A stretch of DNA of 64,000 bases from Planctomycetota bacterium (GTDB taxonomy: Bacteria; Planctomycetota; B15-G4). Location of the stretch: positions 248,001 to 312,000 of the forward strand of contig BQJR01000004.1 of the NCBI GenBank assembly GCA_021604805.1, read 5' to 3'. This document shows positions 18,258-26,334 of the stretch, piece by piece (positions within the stretch are counted from its first letter, which is position 1; each line of letters begins with the position of its first letter). The notes beneath the pieces were generated by a model that was given only the letters and a program-made list of their open reading frames with translations, had not been told where the DNA came from and did no database searches. A program made the position numbers and the translations under genes.

Positions 18258-19643
18258 GTGCGGGCGCGCCGACTGAGTTCTCGCGAGCGTGCACGCGTCG
18301 CGATCGCGACCTGCTTGCTCGCGACGAGTTCTGCGACCGCGCTCAGCGCGCAGGTCGCACCGACGAGTTCGCCGCGCGGTGGCGCTGCGGCCCGAGTCGC
18401 GCTCACACCTGAAGCGCTTCGCGAGCTGCTCGTGCTCACCCCCGAGCAGATCGAACTCGCGCGCGAGTTCTCGCCGCTGCCTGAGCCGCCCGCCGATCCG
18501 ACCAACGCGGTCTACGAAGACCTCGACGCAGCGTTGCTCGGGCAGGCCTTGTTCTTCGACACGCGCTTCTCGTCGAACGGCGAAGTGTCCTGCGCGACCT
18601 GTCACGAACCCGCGCTCGGTTTCGGCGACGGACGCAAGCTCGCCAAGGGCGTGGCGCACCACCCGCGTCACTCGATGACACTCTGGAACGTGGCCTACAA
18701 CCGCTGGTTCTTCTGGGACGGGCGCAAGGACTCGCTCTGGAGCCAGGCGCTCGGCCCACTCGAAGACGCACGCGAGCACGGCAGCTCGCGGCTCGAGATC
18801 GTGCATGCGCTGGCCGACGCCCCCGAACTCGTGCGCGCCTACACCGAAGTGTTCGGCGCCTTCCCTAACGTGTCGGACAGCTCGCGCTTCCCCGCCGCTG
18901 GCCGCCCCGTGGCCGAGCAACCGCGTCACCCCCACCAAGTGGCGTGGGACACGATGAGCGCCGACGACCAGCGCACGGTGAATCGCGTGTTCACCAACTT
19001 CGGCAAGTTGCTCGCGGCCTATCAGCGCCAACTCGTGTCGCGGCGCGCCCCCTTCGACGTGTTCGTGGAAGGCCTCGCCGACAACGATCCGGAGAAGCTC
19101 GCCGCGCTCTCGCCCTCGGCGCAACGCGGCTTCACGCTCTTCGCCGGCAAGGCCGCCTGTCACATCTGCCACGACGGCCCGACCTTCAGCGACCTCGAGT
19201 TCCACAGCAACCGCGTGGCCACCGGCGAAGGCGTGGATCCGGGCCGCGCGCTGGGCGTGTTGCAGCTGAAAGTCGACCCGTTCAACGGCGCCAGCGAGTT
19301 CGCCGACGACGGCGGCGCGCGCGCGACACGCAAACTGCAGATCACGCCGCGCGGCTGGCACATCCCCGGCGAGTTCAAGACGCCGAGCCTGCGCAACGTG
19401 GCCGTGACCGCGCCCTACATGCACGAGGGCCAGATCGCCACGCTCGCCGAGGTCGTGCACTTTTACTCTACGCTCGAAGGCGCGGCGCCGCCCGACCCGA
19501 AAGGCGAGAAGCTGATCACCGCCGTGCAACTGACCGACGCGGAACAGGCCGACCTGATCGCGTTCCTCGAATCCCTCACGGACGAGTCGCTCCCGGCCGA
19601 GCTGCGCGCCGCGCCAGCGCCCGCCGACAACGCCACGCGCTAG
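18258..19643 (+). CDS. MauG/cytochrome c peroxidase family di-haem protein
   Basis: GTG at 18258 immediately follows the TGA of the YtkA-like gene. The 461-residue product has a hydrophobic export signal (ATCLLATSSATALSAQ). Two c-haem sites are visible, CATCH at 112-116 and CHICH at 301-305. Family signatures are GQALFFDTRFSSNGEVSC before haem 1, HSMTLWNVAYNRWFFWDGR after it, and FKTPSLRNVAVTAPYMHEGQ with the distal methionine/histidine region. This is the di-haem peroxidase/MauG fold of the periplasm; members reduce hydrogen peroxide or oxidise protein side chains. The substrate cannot be told from the sequence. It ends the cytochrome-rich run and converges with the LVIVD-KGG gene. Confidence 0.92.
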   Translation: MRARRLSSRERARVAIATCLLATSSATALSAQVAPTSSPRGGAAARVALTPEALRELLVLTPEQIELAREFSPLPEPPADPTNAVYEDLDAALLGQALFFDTRFSSNGEVSCATCHEPALGFGDGRKLAKGVAHHPRHSMTLWNVAYNRWFFWDGRKDSLWSQALGPLEDAREHGSSRLEIVHALADAPELVRAYTEVFGAFPNVSDSSRFPAAGRPVAEQPRHPHQVAWDTMSADDQRTVNRVFTNFGKLLAAYQRQLVSRRAPFDVFVEGLADNDPEKLAALSPSAQRGFTLFAGKAACHICHDGPTFSDLEFHSNRVATGEGVDPGRALGVLQLKVDPFNGASEFADDGGARATRKLQITPRGWHIPGEFKTPSLRNVAVTAPYMHEGQIATLAEVVHFYSTLEGAAPPDPKGEKLITAVQLTDAEQADLIAFLESLTDESLPAELRAAPAPADNATR

Positions 19644-19695
19644 CGCGCAAGGCGAGCGACACCGCGCGCATGCCGTACGCCGCGCCCTCAACGCA

Positions 19696-19732
19696 ACGCG
19701 CGCGCCCGACTCGCTGAGTCGAACGCGCGCGT
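19696..19732. terminator. Bidirectional hairpin between convergent genes
   Basis: An outer 9-bp stem (ACGCGCGCG at 19696-19704, CGCGCGCGT at 19724-19732) and an inner 6-bp stem (CGACTC at 19707-19712, GAGTCG at 19716-19721) are joined by a 2x2 internal loop. The hairpin lies between the convergent stops at 19643 and 19766. No T-tract is present. Confidence 0.6.
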
Positions 19733-19765
19733 CAGGTCACACGCTGAGCGTCATCGACGCTGCGG

Positions 19766-22228
19766 TCATGGGCCGAACTGCAGCTCCAGCGCATTGCTCA
19801 GCGCCGCGCCGTTGGGCTGGCTACCGTCGGCGATGGCGAACTGCGCGTAGACCGTGACCGGGCCGTTGCCGCCGGGCACGTTCACCGAGATCTTGCCGGC
19901 CGGGTTCGTGCTCAGCATCGTGAGCGACACGAAGGGCAGTGGCACGAGCTGACCACCGTGGAAGCTCGTGGGGTTGTTGGCGAGCCCCAAGAACAGGAAG
20001 GCCGGCGCGCTCGGCGGCGCGTTCTCGAGCAACGCGAGCGCGCTGTTGCCGCTGTCGAGCGGCTGACCGCACACGGAGAACACGGCGCTGCCGGGGCCGC
20101 CGAAGCCGAGGTCGGCCTGACAGGTGTTGCAGTCGAAGCGATCCACGCGCAGGTCGTCGACAGCGGCTTCCACGATCGAGCCGCCACCGAAGTCCGAGGC
20201 GATGAAGCGCAAGCGCACGTTCGCGGTGGGCGTGACCAGGTCGCTCACCACGAAGCTGTGTTGGAACCAGCCGCCGGAGGTCTCGTCGCCCGTGGGGCCG
20301 ACGACTTCCACGTTCGTCCAGCTGCCGCCGCCGTTGTTGCTGATGTCGACCACGAAGCTGTCTTCGTTGGGCGAGCCGCCGGCCGTGTTGCTGTACCAGC
20401 GCCAGTAGCTGATCGTGGCGTCGCCGTCGGAGAGGTCGTAGTCGGAGGTGGTGAGAGTGGTGTCGCCGCCGTCCACGTCGTTGTCGCCGAGGCCGCCGAA
20501 CACGGGGCCCTGCCCGGTGACGTAGGCCAGCGTGCCGCCGTCGGTGTGGTCGTCGTCGGGTTGCGCGCCCGTGCCGATCGGGTCCACGCGCTCCCACACG
20601 CCCGTGCTGGCCGAGTCGCCCGGCGCGCCGACGGTCCAGCCCGGCGCGCTCTCGAGGTCTTCGTCGAACACGGTGGTCTGGGTGTTCGCGGCCACGGCGC
20701 CGAACACGAAGCTCGGGCCGGCGGCCGGCTCGCTCCAGGTGACGCCGTCCATCGTGCGCGCGCTGAAGTAGTAGGTGACCTCGGCGCCGCAGTCGAGTGC
20801 AGGGAAGTCGGCGCGGAAGCTGCCGCCGCCGAGGTTCGCGAGCGGGCTCTCGACGAAGCCGCTGCCGGTGTCGAGGTGCAAACGCACGCTCGAGATGTCG
20901 AGCGCGGCGCCGCCCTGCGCGACGATGTCCACGAAGAGCGACTCACCGTTGGGGTCGATCAACTCCGGCGCGCTGCCGGTCACGCTGATGTCGAGCTCGC
21001 GGTCGCCCATGCGCCAGATGAACAGGCCGCGCTCGATGTCGCTGCCGATCACGGTGTCGCTGTCGAAGTAGGGGAACACGTTCCACAGGCCGTTGAAGGA
21101 CGCGGCGTCGTCGGAGGGATAGGTGTCGAAGAAGGCCGTCTCCACCGGGCTGGTGGGATTGGTCGCGTCGAACACACGCAGGCCGCTGCGGTAGTTGGCC
21201 TCGAAGATCAGGTTGTCCTTCGTGTACAGGTTGTGGTCGATCGAGGTCTTGCCCGAGGTGAAGGTGTTCACCACCTGCGGGTTGTTCAGGTTGCTCACGT
21301 TCAACACGCGCGTGGTCGTGAGCGTGCCGAAGCTGGTCTCGTCGAGCTCGTCGTTCAGGTAGAGCGTGTTGCGGTCGGGCGAGAGCCAACCTTGGTGACT
21401 GAAGACCGCGGAGCCGTAGAAGGCATCGCTGATCTTGGTGATGTTGTTCTTGTTCGTGACGTTCAGGATATCCACGCCCGGCGCGCCGCCGCCCGAGGTC
21501 TCCTCGGAGAACACGAAGGCGATCTGCTGGTTCGCGAAGGGACCGCTCGTGTAGCGCACGACCTGTGCGTCGTGGATGTAGCGGTCGTTCCATTCACCCA
21601 CGAAGGTCGGCGACGCGGGGTTCGCGAGGCTGAACACGCGCATGCCTTCGGTGGGGTTGCTGCCGCCGCCGAGTCGGTAGAGGAAGCCGGAGTCTTCGTC
21701 GATGGCGAGGTTGTGCGTGGCGCTCGTGCCGCTGTCGCCCACGCTGCCCACGAAGGTCACCGTGCCGTTGTCGATCTGCGAGAGGTCGGCGATCTGCACG
21801 TTGTCGCCGCCTTCGCTCACCCAGTACGCGTGGTCTTGGTAGACCTTCACGTCGCGCCAGTCGTTCTGCACCGCGTTGAAGGTCTGCACGATCTCCGGGC
21901 GACCGGGATCGGAGATCTCCACGAAGCTCACCACCGCGTTCGTGGTCATGATCGCGTACTCGCGTCCCGAGCCCGAGGTGTAACCCCAACTGTCAGCGCC
22001 CATGCTGCCGCCGAACTCGGAGAGCGGGATCCAGGCCAGTAGCGAGATGCCCTGACTCTCGAAACCCGTGTCGCCGGAGGCGCCCACGACCACGGCAGCC
22101 GGCACGGGCGCGCGCTTGGCAGCCACGGCCTCAGCGGAATCGTGCGCGCGCGAGGGCACGCTCAACACGAGCAGGGCGAGCAATCCGGTGAGCAACAACG
22201 ACCGGGCAGACAGGGAGCTTGAGGACAT
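19766..22228 (-). CDS. Secreted choice-of-anchor B / LVIVD-repeat protein with C-terminal KGG domain
   Basis: The start at 22228 begins a signal peptide (MSSSSLSARSLLLTGLLALLVLSVPSRA), giving 820 residues; GTG twelve nt further upstream is possible. Residues 55-420 form a propeller of LVIVD type, known as choice-of-anchor B: NAVVSFVEISDPGRPEIVQTF, HNLAIDEDSGFLYRLGG, GVDILNVTNKNNITKISD, and TSIDHNLYTKDNLIFEANY. Residues about 430-700 hold beta-sandwich modules, including a carbohydrate-binding-like part (DNDVDGGDTTLTTSDYDLSD, ATISYWRWYSN, VEAAVDDLRVDRFDC). Residues 704-820 are the shared C-terminal domain in its most divergent form here, with FHGGQLVPLP at 756-765 and ALSNALELQFGP at the end. 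The lysine of FKGG is replaced by histidine. It is probably a large surface or extracellular protein. Confidence 0.86.
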   Translation of the reverse strand: MSSSSLSARSLLLTGLLALLVLSVPSRAHDSAEAVAAKRAPVPAAVVVGASGDTGFESQGISLLAWIPLSEFGGSMGADSWGYTSGSGREYAIMTTNAVVSFVEISDPGRPEIVQTFNAVQNDWRDVKVYQDHAYWVSEGGDNVQIADLSQIDNGTVTFVGSVGDSGTSATHNLAIDEDSGFLYRLGGGSNPTEGMRVFSLANPASPTFVGEWNDRYIHDAQVVRYTSGPFANQQIAFVFSEETSGGGAPGVDILNVTNKNNITKISDAFYGSAVFSHQGWLSPDRNTLYLNDELDETSFGTLTTTRVLNVSNLNNPQVVNTFTSGKTSIDHNLYTKDNLIFEANYRSGLRVFDATNPTSPVETAFFDTYPSDDAASFNGLWNVFPYFDSDTVIGSDIERGLFIWRMGDRELDISVTGSAPELIDPNGESLFVDIVAQGGAALDISSVRLHLDTGSGFVESPLANLGGGSFRADFPALDCGAEVTYYFSARTMDGVTWSEPAAGPSFVFGAVAANTQTTVFDEDLESAPGWTVGAPGDSASTGVWERVDPIGTGAQPDDDHTDGGTLAYVTGQGPVFGGLGDNDVDGGDTTLTTSDYDLSDGDATISYWRWYSNTAGGSPNEDSFVVDISNNGGGSWTNVEVVGPTGDETSGGWFQHSFVVSDLVTPTANVRLRFIASDFGGGSIVEAAVDDLRVDRFDCNTCQADLGFGGPGSAVFSVCGQPLDSGNSALALLENAPPSAPAFLFLGLANNPTSFHGGQLVPLPFVSLTMLSTNPAGKISVNVPGGNGPVTVYAQFAIADGSQPNGAALSNALELQFGP

Positions 22229-22488
22229 GCGGGCGCTCACGATTTCGGGAATCGGCGCAAGCCCGCACGAGTCGGCGGGCCGCAACGGGAGAGGAGGAGC
22301 AGGGGGGAGAGTCGGCGACGGGGCGATCGGGGAGCCGCGCCGCTTCCTTTGAGTGTAGTCGGGATTCGCCAGCTCGGGAGGGGGGGCGCATCACCCAATA
22401 CTCAGCCATGCGGGATGTCACCGCCCGCGACCGCGTGGCACCCTGGGCGCTGCACGACGACAACATTCAGCCTTCAGGAACGCGCGAC

Positions 22489-24135
22489 ATGACCACATCG
22501 AGAGCCGTCATCGACTGCGGAGCGCCTCGGCGCGCTCGCGGACCCCGACGCTTGATCGCGCTCGCAGCGCTGCTCTTGCTTGCCTTCGCCGCGCCGTCCG
22601 GCGCGCAAACCTGGAGCAGCCTGTGGTCCGACTACCACGACCAGATGCTCTGGGGGGATCGGGCTTGGAGTCAGCGTCGTCTCCAGGAACTCCCGACCAT
22701 CGTGGAGCGCGAGCTGATCGACACGCAGGTGATCCCCGGCTTGATCGAGCTGCTCGCCAAGGAGAAGGACAACGCGTTGCGCGCCAACGCGGCGTGGGCG
22801 TTGGGTGAGATCGCGGGCCCCGATTCGCGGGCCGCGGCGAGCGACGCCTTGCTGGCGGCGCTGCAAGACCCCGAAGACAGAGTGCGCGCCGCGGCGGCGC
22901 AGGCGCTGGGCGTGGCCTACGTGCCCGAGCGCGGCGTCGACCTGCTGGAACTGGCGCGCGACTCTGCAGCCGGACGTCGACTGGTCGACAACAAGGCCCT
23001 CAAGGACGACCTGCGCGTGGGCGCGCTCTGGGCGCTCGCCGCGTCGGAGGATGCGCAACAGGTGCCAGGCCTGATCGAACTCTTCGACGACGTGGCCGAC
23101 AGCAAGCACGGCATCAAGAGCACGATCGCGCGCGCGCTCGGTCGTTGCGGCAGAGGATCCGCGGAACAGGCCGCCGAGTTCCTCCACGATCAACTCAGCG
23201 ACCACTGGCTCGAAGAGAGCGTGCGCTCCTCGGCGGCGCGCGCGCTCGCGGAACTCGGCCAGCCCTCGTCGCTGCCGGTGCTCACCAAGGTCTTCGGCAA
23301 GCTGAAGAGTGACGAAGTGATCCAGGCGTCGATCCTGTTGGCGATCGGAGAGATCGCGGAACCCAGCGACACCAAGGCGCTCAAGTTGCTGCTCGACGAG
23401 GCCTTCAAGAACGACGACGCCGGCGTGCGCGCCCGCGCCCTCATGGCCGCCACGCTGCTGCTCGCCGACGACACCGAGGCGAGCGCGAACAGCAAGAACC
23501 ACAAGACCTATGTCTCCAAGCTCAAGGCGCAGCTCAAGAAGCCCAAGCATCGTGGCGACGGCCCGCTGCACGCCCTCGCCGCCGGCTACTACTCACGCGC
23601 GCACCTCGAACGCGGCGAAGACCTCATGGAGCTCGTGCTGAAGGAGCTCGACGACGTGAAGGACCCCAAGGCGCGCGGCGCCTACGCACTCTCGATGGGC
23701 CTCGGTCGCGGCGAAGACTACGGCGAGGTACTGCTCGAGCTGTTCCGCGACACGAAACACACCGGCGTGCGCGCGTCCGTGGCCGAAGCGCTGGGCATGC
23801 TCGGCAACCAAGACGCGCTCGCGGTGCTGCGCGAAGAACTGGGTGAGCGCGGACAGGCCGGCGGGCTGATCAGCGACTGCGCCACCGCGATGATGTTGCT
23901 CTCCGACACCGACGCACTGACGTCGATCGCCACGCTGCTCGCCGACTCCGACAACATCGAAACGCGCGCCTCGCTCGTGCGCACCTACGGCACCTTCCGC
24001 ACGCCAGCTGCCGTGAGCGCGCTCCACGACATCGTCACCGATGCGAAGCGCGACGACGCCACGCGCCGAGCAGCCTGCACCGCACTCGGCCGGGCCGCCA
24101 CCGCGCGCGTGACCTCATGGGCGGCGCCCTACTGA
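22489..24135 (+). CDS. Exported HEAT-repeat protein
   Basis: The 548-residue protein starts at ATG 22489 with AGGAA about 9 nt upstream. A long signal peptide (RLIALAALLLLAFAAPSGAQ) is followed almost entirely by HEAT repeats: VIPGLIELLAKEKDNALRANAAWALGEI, LLAALQDPEDRVRAAAAQAL, VLTKVFGKLKSDEVIQASILLAIGEI and VLLELFRDTKHTGVRASVAEALG, with more up to the C-terminus. HEAT solenoids bind other proteins; no catalytic domain is present. The frame is open for some distance upstream, but that part has no signal-peptide character. The ECF sigma factor follows 33 nt downstream and may be in the same transcript. Confidence 0.88.
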   Translation: MTTSRAVIDCGAPRRARGPRRLIALAALLLLAFAAPSGAQTWSSLWSDYHDQMLWGDRAWSQRRLQELPTIVERELIDTQVIPGLIELLAKEKDNALRANAAWALGEIAGPDSRAAASDALLAALQDPEDRVRAAAAQALGVAYVPERGVDLLELARDSAAGRRLVDNKALKDDLRVGALWALAASEDAQQVPGLIELFDDVADSKHGIKSTIARALGRCGRGSAEQAAEFLHDQLSDHWLEESVRSSAARALAELGQPSSLPVLTKVFGKLKSDEVIQASILLAIGEIAEPSDTKALKLLLDEAFKNDDAGVRARALMAATLLLADDTEASANSKNHKTYVSKLKAQLKKPKHRGDGPLHALAAGYYSRAHLERGEDLMELVLKELDDVKDPKARGAYALSMGLGRGEDYGEVLLELFRDTKHTGVRASVAEALGMLGNQDALAVLREELGERGQAGGLISDCATAMMLLSDTDALTSIATLLADSDNIETRASLVRTYGTFRTPAAVSALHDIVTDAKRDDATRRAACTALGRAATARVTSWAAPY

Positions 24136-24168
24136 GCGTCCTGCCCCTGCGGGAGGACGCCCTCGATC

Positions 24169-24750
24169 ATGGAATGGGTCACGACCACGCTGCTGCTCGA
24201 TCAGCTCAGTGAGGGCGACGAAGCCGCGTGGACACAGTTCGCCGAACGCTTCCGCATCCCCGTGACGCGCTTCGTGCAACGCCTGGGCGTGCCCGCCGGC
24301 GAAACCGACGACGTGGTGCAGGAAACGCTGATCACCTTCCTCGACGCCTTCCGCCGCGGTCGCTACGACCGCAGCAAGGGCCGACTCGGCGCGTGGCTCT
24401 TCGGCATCGCGGCGCAGTCCGTGCGGCGTCACGGCCGCCGCAGCGCGCGCGACGCGCGTCAGCTGAACGCGCCCACTCTATTCTGGGAAGACCTCACGGA
24501 GCAAGAGCTGCGCGACGAGTGGGAGCTGCAGTGGGACCGCCACGTGTTCGAGCGTTGTCTCGCGCAGGTGCGACACGAGTTGCGCCCCGAGACCGTGCGC
24601 GCCTTCGAGCTCGTCACGCTCGAAGAACGCAGCGCGGCCGACGTGGCCGAGAGCACCGGCCTGTCGACCAACGCCGTGTACCTCGCCAAGCGCCGCGTGC
24701 TGCAACGCATCCAAGAGTTGCGCGAGGAACACGAACGCGTGACGCGCTGA
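24169..24750 (+). CDS. ECF-type RNA polymerase sigma factor
   Basis: The 193-residue protein has region 2 (DEAAWTQFAERFRIPVTRFV, then DDVVQETLITFLDAFRRGRYD and LGAWLFGIAAQSVRRH) and region 4 (LVTLEERSAADVAESTG, then LSTNAVYLAKRRVLQRIQEL) but no region 1 or 3, as in ECF sigma factors. GGGAGGA lies 11 nt before the ATG. Planctomycete ECF factors of this kind often work with Ser/Thr kinases; a TPR-bearing kinase gene lies 1.6 kb downstream on the same strand, although a minus-strand gene separates them. No anti-sigma gene is adjacent. The stop is 10 nt from the convergent HAF-KGG gene stop. Confidence 0.92.
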   Translation: MEWVTTTLLLDQLSEGDEAAWTQFAERFRIPVTRFVQRLGVPAGETDDVVQETLITFLDAFRRGRYDRSKGRLGAWLFGIAAQSVRRHGRRSARDARQLNAPTLFWEDLTEQELRDEWELQWDRHVFERCLAQVRHELRPETVRAFELVTLEERSAADVAESTGLSTNAVYLAKRRVLQRIQELREEHERVTR

Positions 24751-24760
24751 GCCGCGCGCC

Positions 24761-26161
24761 TCAGGGCGTGATGCCGCGCAAAGCATTCGTGGCCGCGAAG
24801 CCCGAGGGCCCACCCGCATCGGGCACCCAGCCTTGCAGGAAGAAGGTGGTGCCGGACGGAAGCCCCGCAGGCCACGAGAAGGAGATCGATGGGCCGCCGA
24901 ACAGGGTCGGCAACACCTTCAGGAGATCTGGCGATGGCACGAGCACGCCGCCCTTGAAGGACGCCTCGACCGGAGTGAGCCCCATGAACAGACCGATGCT
25001 TTGAAAGCTCGGCAGACCCGAGAACGCCAGCTGCCCCGAACTGTCCGGTGCCAGCGAGCCGTAGCCGCTGAGCGCGGGCGTGAAGTTGCCGGAGAGCCGG
25101 TGGCCCCAATCGTCCCACTCACCCACACCACCTTCGGGCAGGTCGATCACCCACGCGTCCACGACGTCTTGTGGATCCTCTGAGGCGGGTTCCCAGCCGG
25201 CGATGCGCAAACCGTCGGGTGTGCAAGACGAGACGACCGCGAAGGGATTGGGCGAGGTACCGAGGCTGAAGCCGAGCTGCACGGCGATGTCACGCACGAG
25301 ACGCGTGCCTTGCTCGGGCGTCCAGATCCAGGCCGGGCCGTCGCCGTAGTTGGCCGAGCCGACCACCACGCTGCCGTCGTCGGCCATGCCTGTCACGAGC
25401 ATGGAGAACTCGAACTCGGGCAGGCTCGGGAGCTTGATCGCGCCGAAGGTCGAGCTCCAGAGGAAGGCGTCGGGGCCGTAGCCGCCGGCGGCGAGCGTGC
25501 CGTCGCCATTCAGCACGTGGACCCTGCCGTGGTTCGTCTCGAAACCCGGCCAGCTCGCGGGCAGCACTTCCTGCATCACGCCCGCCGCGTTCCAGATCAC
25601 GGCACGGTCCGGCAGTCCCGGACGGTCCACTTCCCCGCCGACCCAGTTGCCGTCTCCCGAGATACAGCGTGCGCTGGACTCGGCTCCGGGCGTGTCCTCG
25701 GCGAGCACCTCGACGCCACTGAACACGTTCCAGCGGAAGGCGTGGTACTTGACCTCACCAGCCTCATCGAAGGCTGCGAAGCCCACCACGGTCGTGCCGT
25801 CGTCGGAGATCCCGAACGCGTTCGAAAACAAGTAGTCCGGAGTCGGCGCAGGTATCGGCACCCAGCCAGCGATCAGGTTGAAGCGCATCGCATGGAGGCT
25901 TCCGCCCGAGCTGTGCACGCCGGCGTAGCTGAGCCCCAAGGGGTTGATGTCTTGAGCGCTGATCACGCCGGGATAGAGGGTGATGCTCCCGTTGCTGTAG
26001 CGGCCCGCGGTGCCGTTCACTTTGCCGACGGCGGAGAGCTGTGAACTCGCCTGGAGCTCATTCAGCTGAAACGACTCGATCCTCGTGAGCGACTGAGCAG
26101 CGAGCGCGGTGGGCAGCGCGAAGAGCGAGAGGGCGAGGGCGGTGCAGATGCGGGGCGACAT
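24761..26161 (-). CDS. Secreted HAF-like repeat protein with C-terminal KGG domain
   Basis: The 466-residue protein starts with a signal peptide (MSPRICTALALSLFALPTALAAQ). Residues 60-330 contain HAF-type repeats, seen as alternating DDGTTVVGFAAF, SGDGNWVGGEVDRP, GDGTLAAGGYG, DDGSVVVGSANYG and PDGLRIAGWEP with W-rich strands between; these repeats are known from exported proteins of unknown function. Residues 347-466 are the shared C-terminal domain: FKGGVLVPSPDLL at 402-414, FSWPAGLPSGTTFFLQGWV, PDAGGPSGFAATNAL and a final GITP. This copy is close to those at 3008 and 5239, so duplication of the domain with N-terminal swapping is likely. The gene is divergent from the Ser/Thr kinase. Confidence 0.87.
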   Translation of the reverse strand: MSPRICTALALSLFALPTALAAQSLTRIESFQLNELQASSQLSAVGKVNGTAGRYSNGSITLYPGVISAQDINPLGLSYAGVHSSGGSLHAMRFNLIAGWVPIPAPTPDYLFSNAFGISDDGTTVVGFAAFDEAGEVKYHAFRWNVFSGVEVLAEDTPGAESSARCISGDGNWVGGEVDRPGLPDRAVIWNAAGVMQEVLPASWPGFETNHGRVHVLNGDGTLAAGGYGPDAFLWSSTFGAIKLPSLPEFEFSMLVTGMADDGSVVVGSANYGDGPAWIWTPEQGTRLVRDIAVQLGFSLGTSPNPFAVVSSCTPDGLRIAGWEPASEDPQDVVDAWVIDLPEGGVGEWDDWGHRLSGNFTPALSGYGSLAPDSSGQLAFSGLPSFQSIGLFMGLTPVEASFKGGVLVPSPDLLKVLPTLFGGPSISFSWPAGLPSGTTFFLQGWVPDAGGPSGFAATNALRGITP

Positions 26162-26334
26162 GGGTGGGTCTCCGGGTGGGCGTCGCGTGTCTTCCGCCGC
26201 GAGTCGCGCCGATCTGTCGAAGAAACTCGGGAATTCTTCGACGCCCCCGTCGCACAGCGAACAGCGCTAGGATCGCGCCCCGAACAACGAGTACGGAGCG
26301 CGTTCGTCGCGCTCCCCCACCGGAGCCCGGATCC

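Noticed and set aside
3008..26161. KGG domain as a PEP-CTERM, LPXTG or GlyGly-CTERM signal
   Set aside because: None of the five C-termini has a hydrophobic helix followed by basic residues, so none of these sorting-signal types fits.
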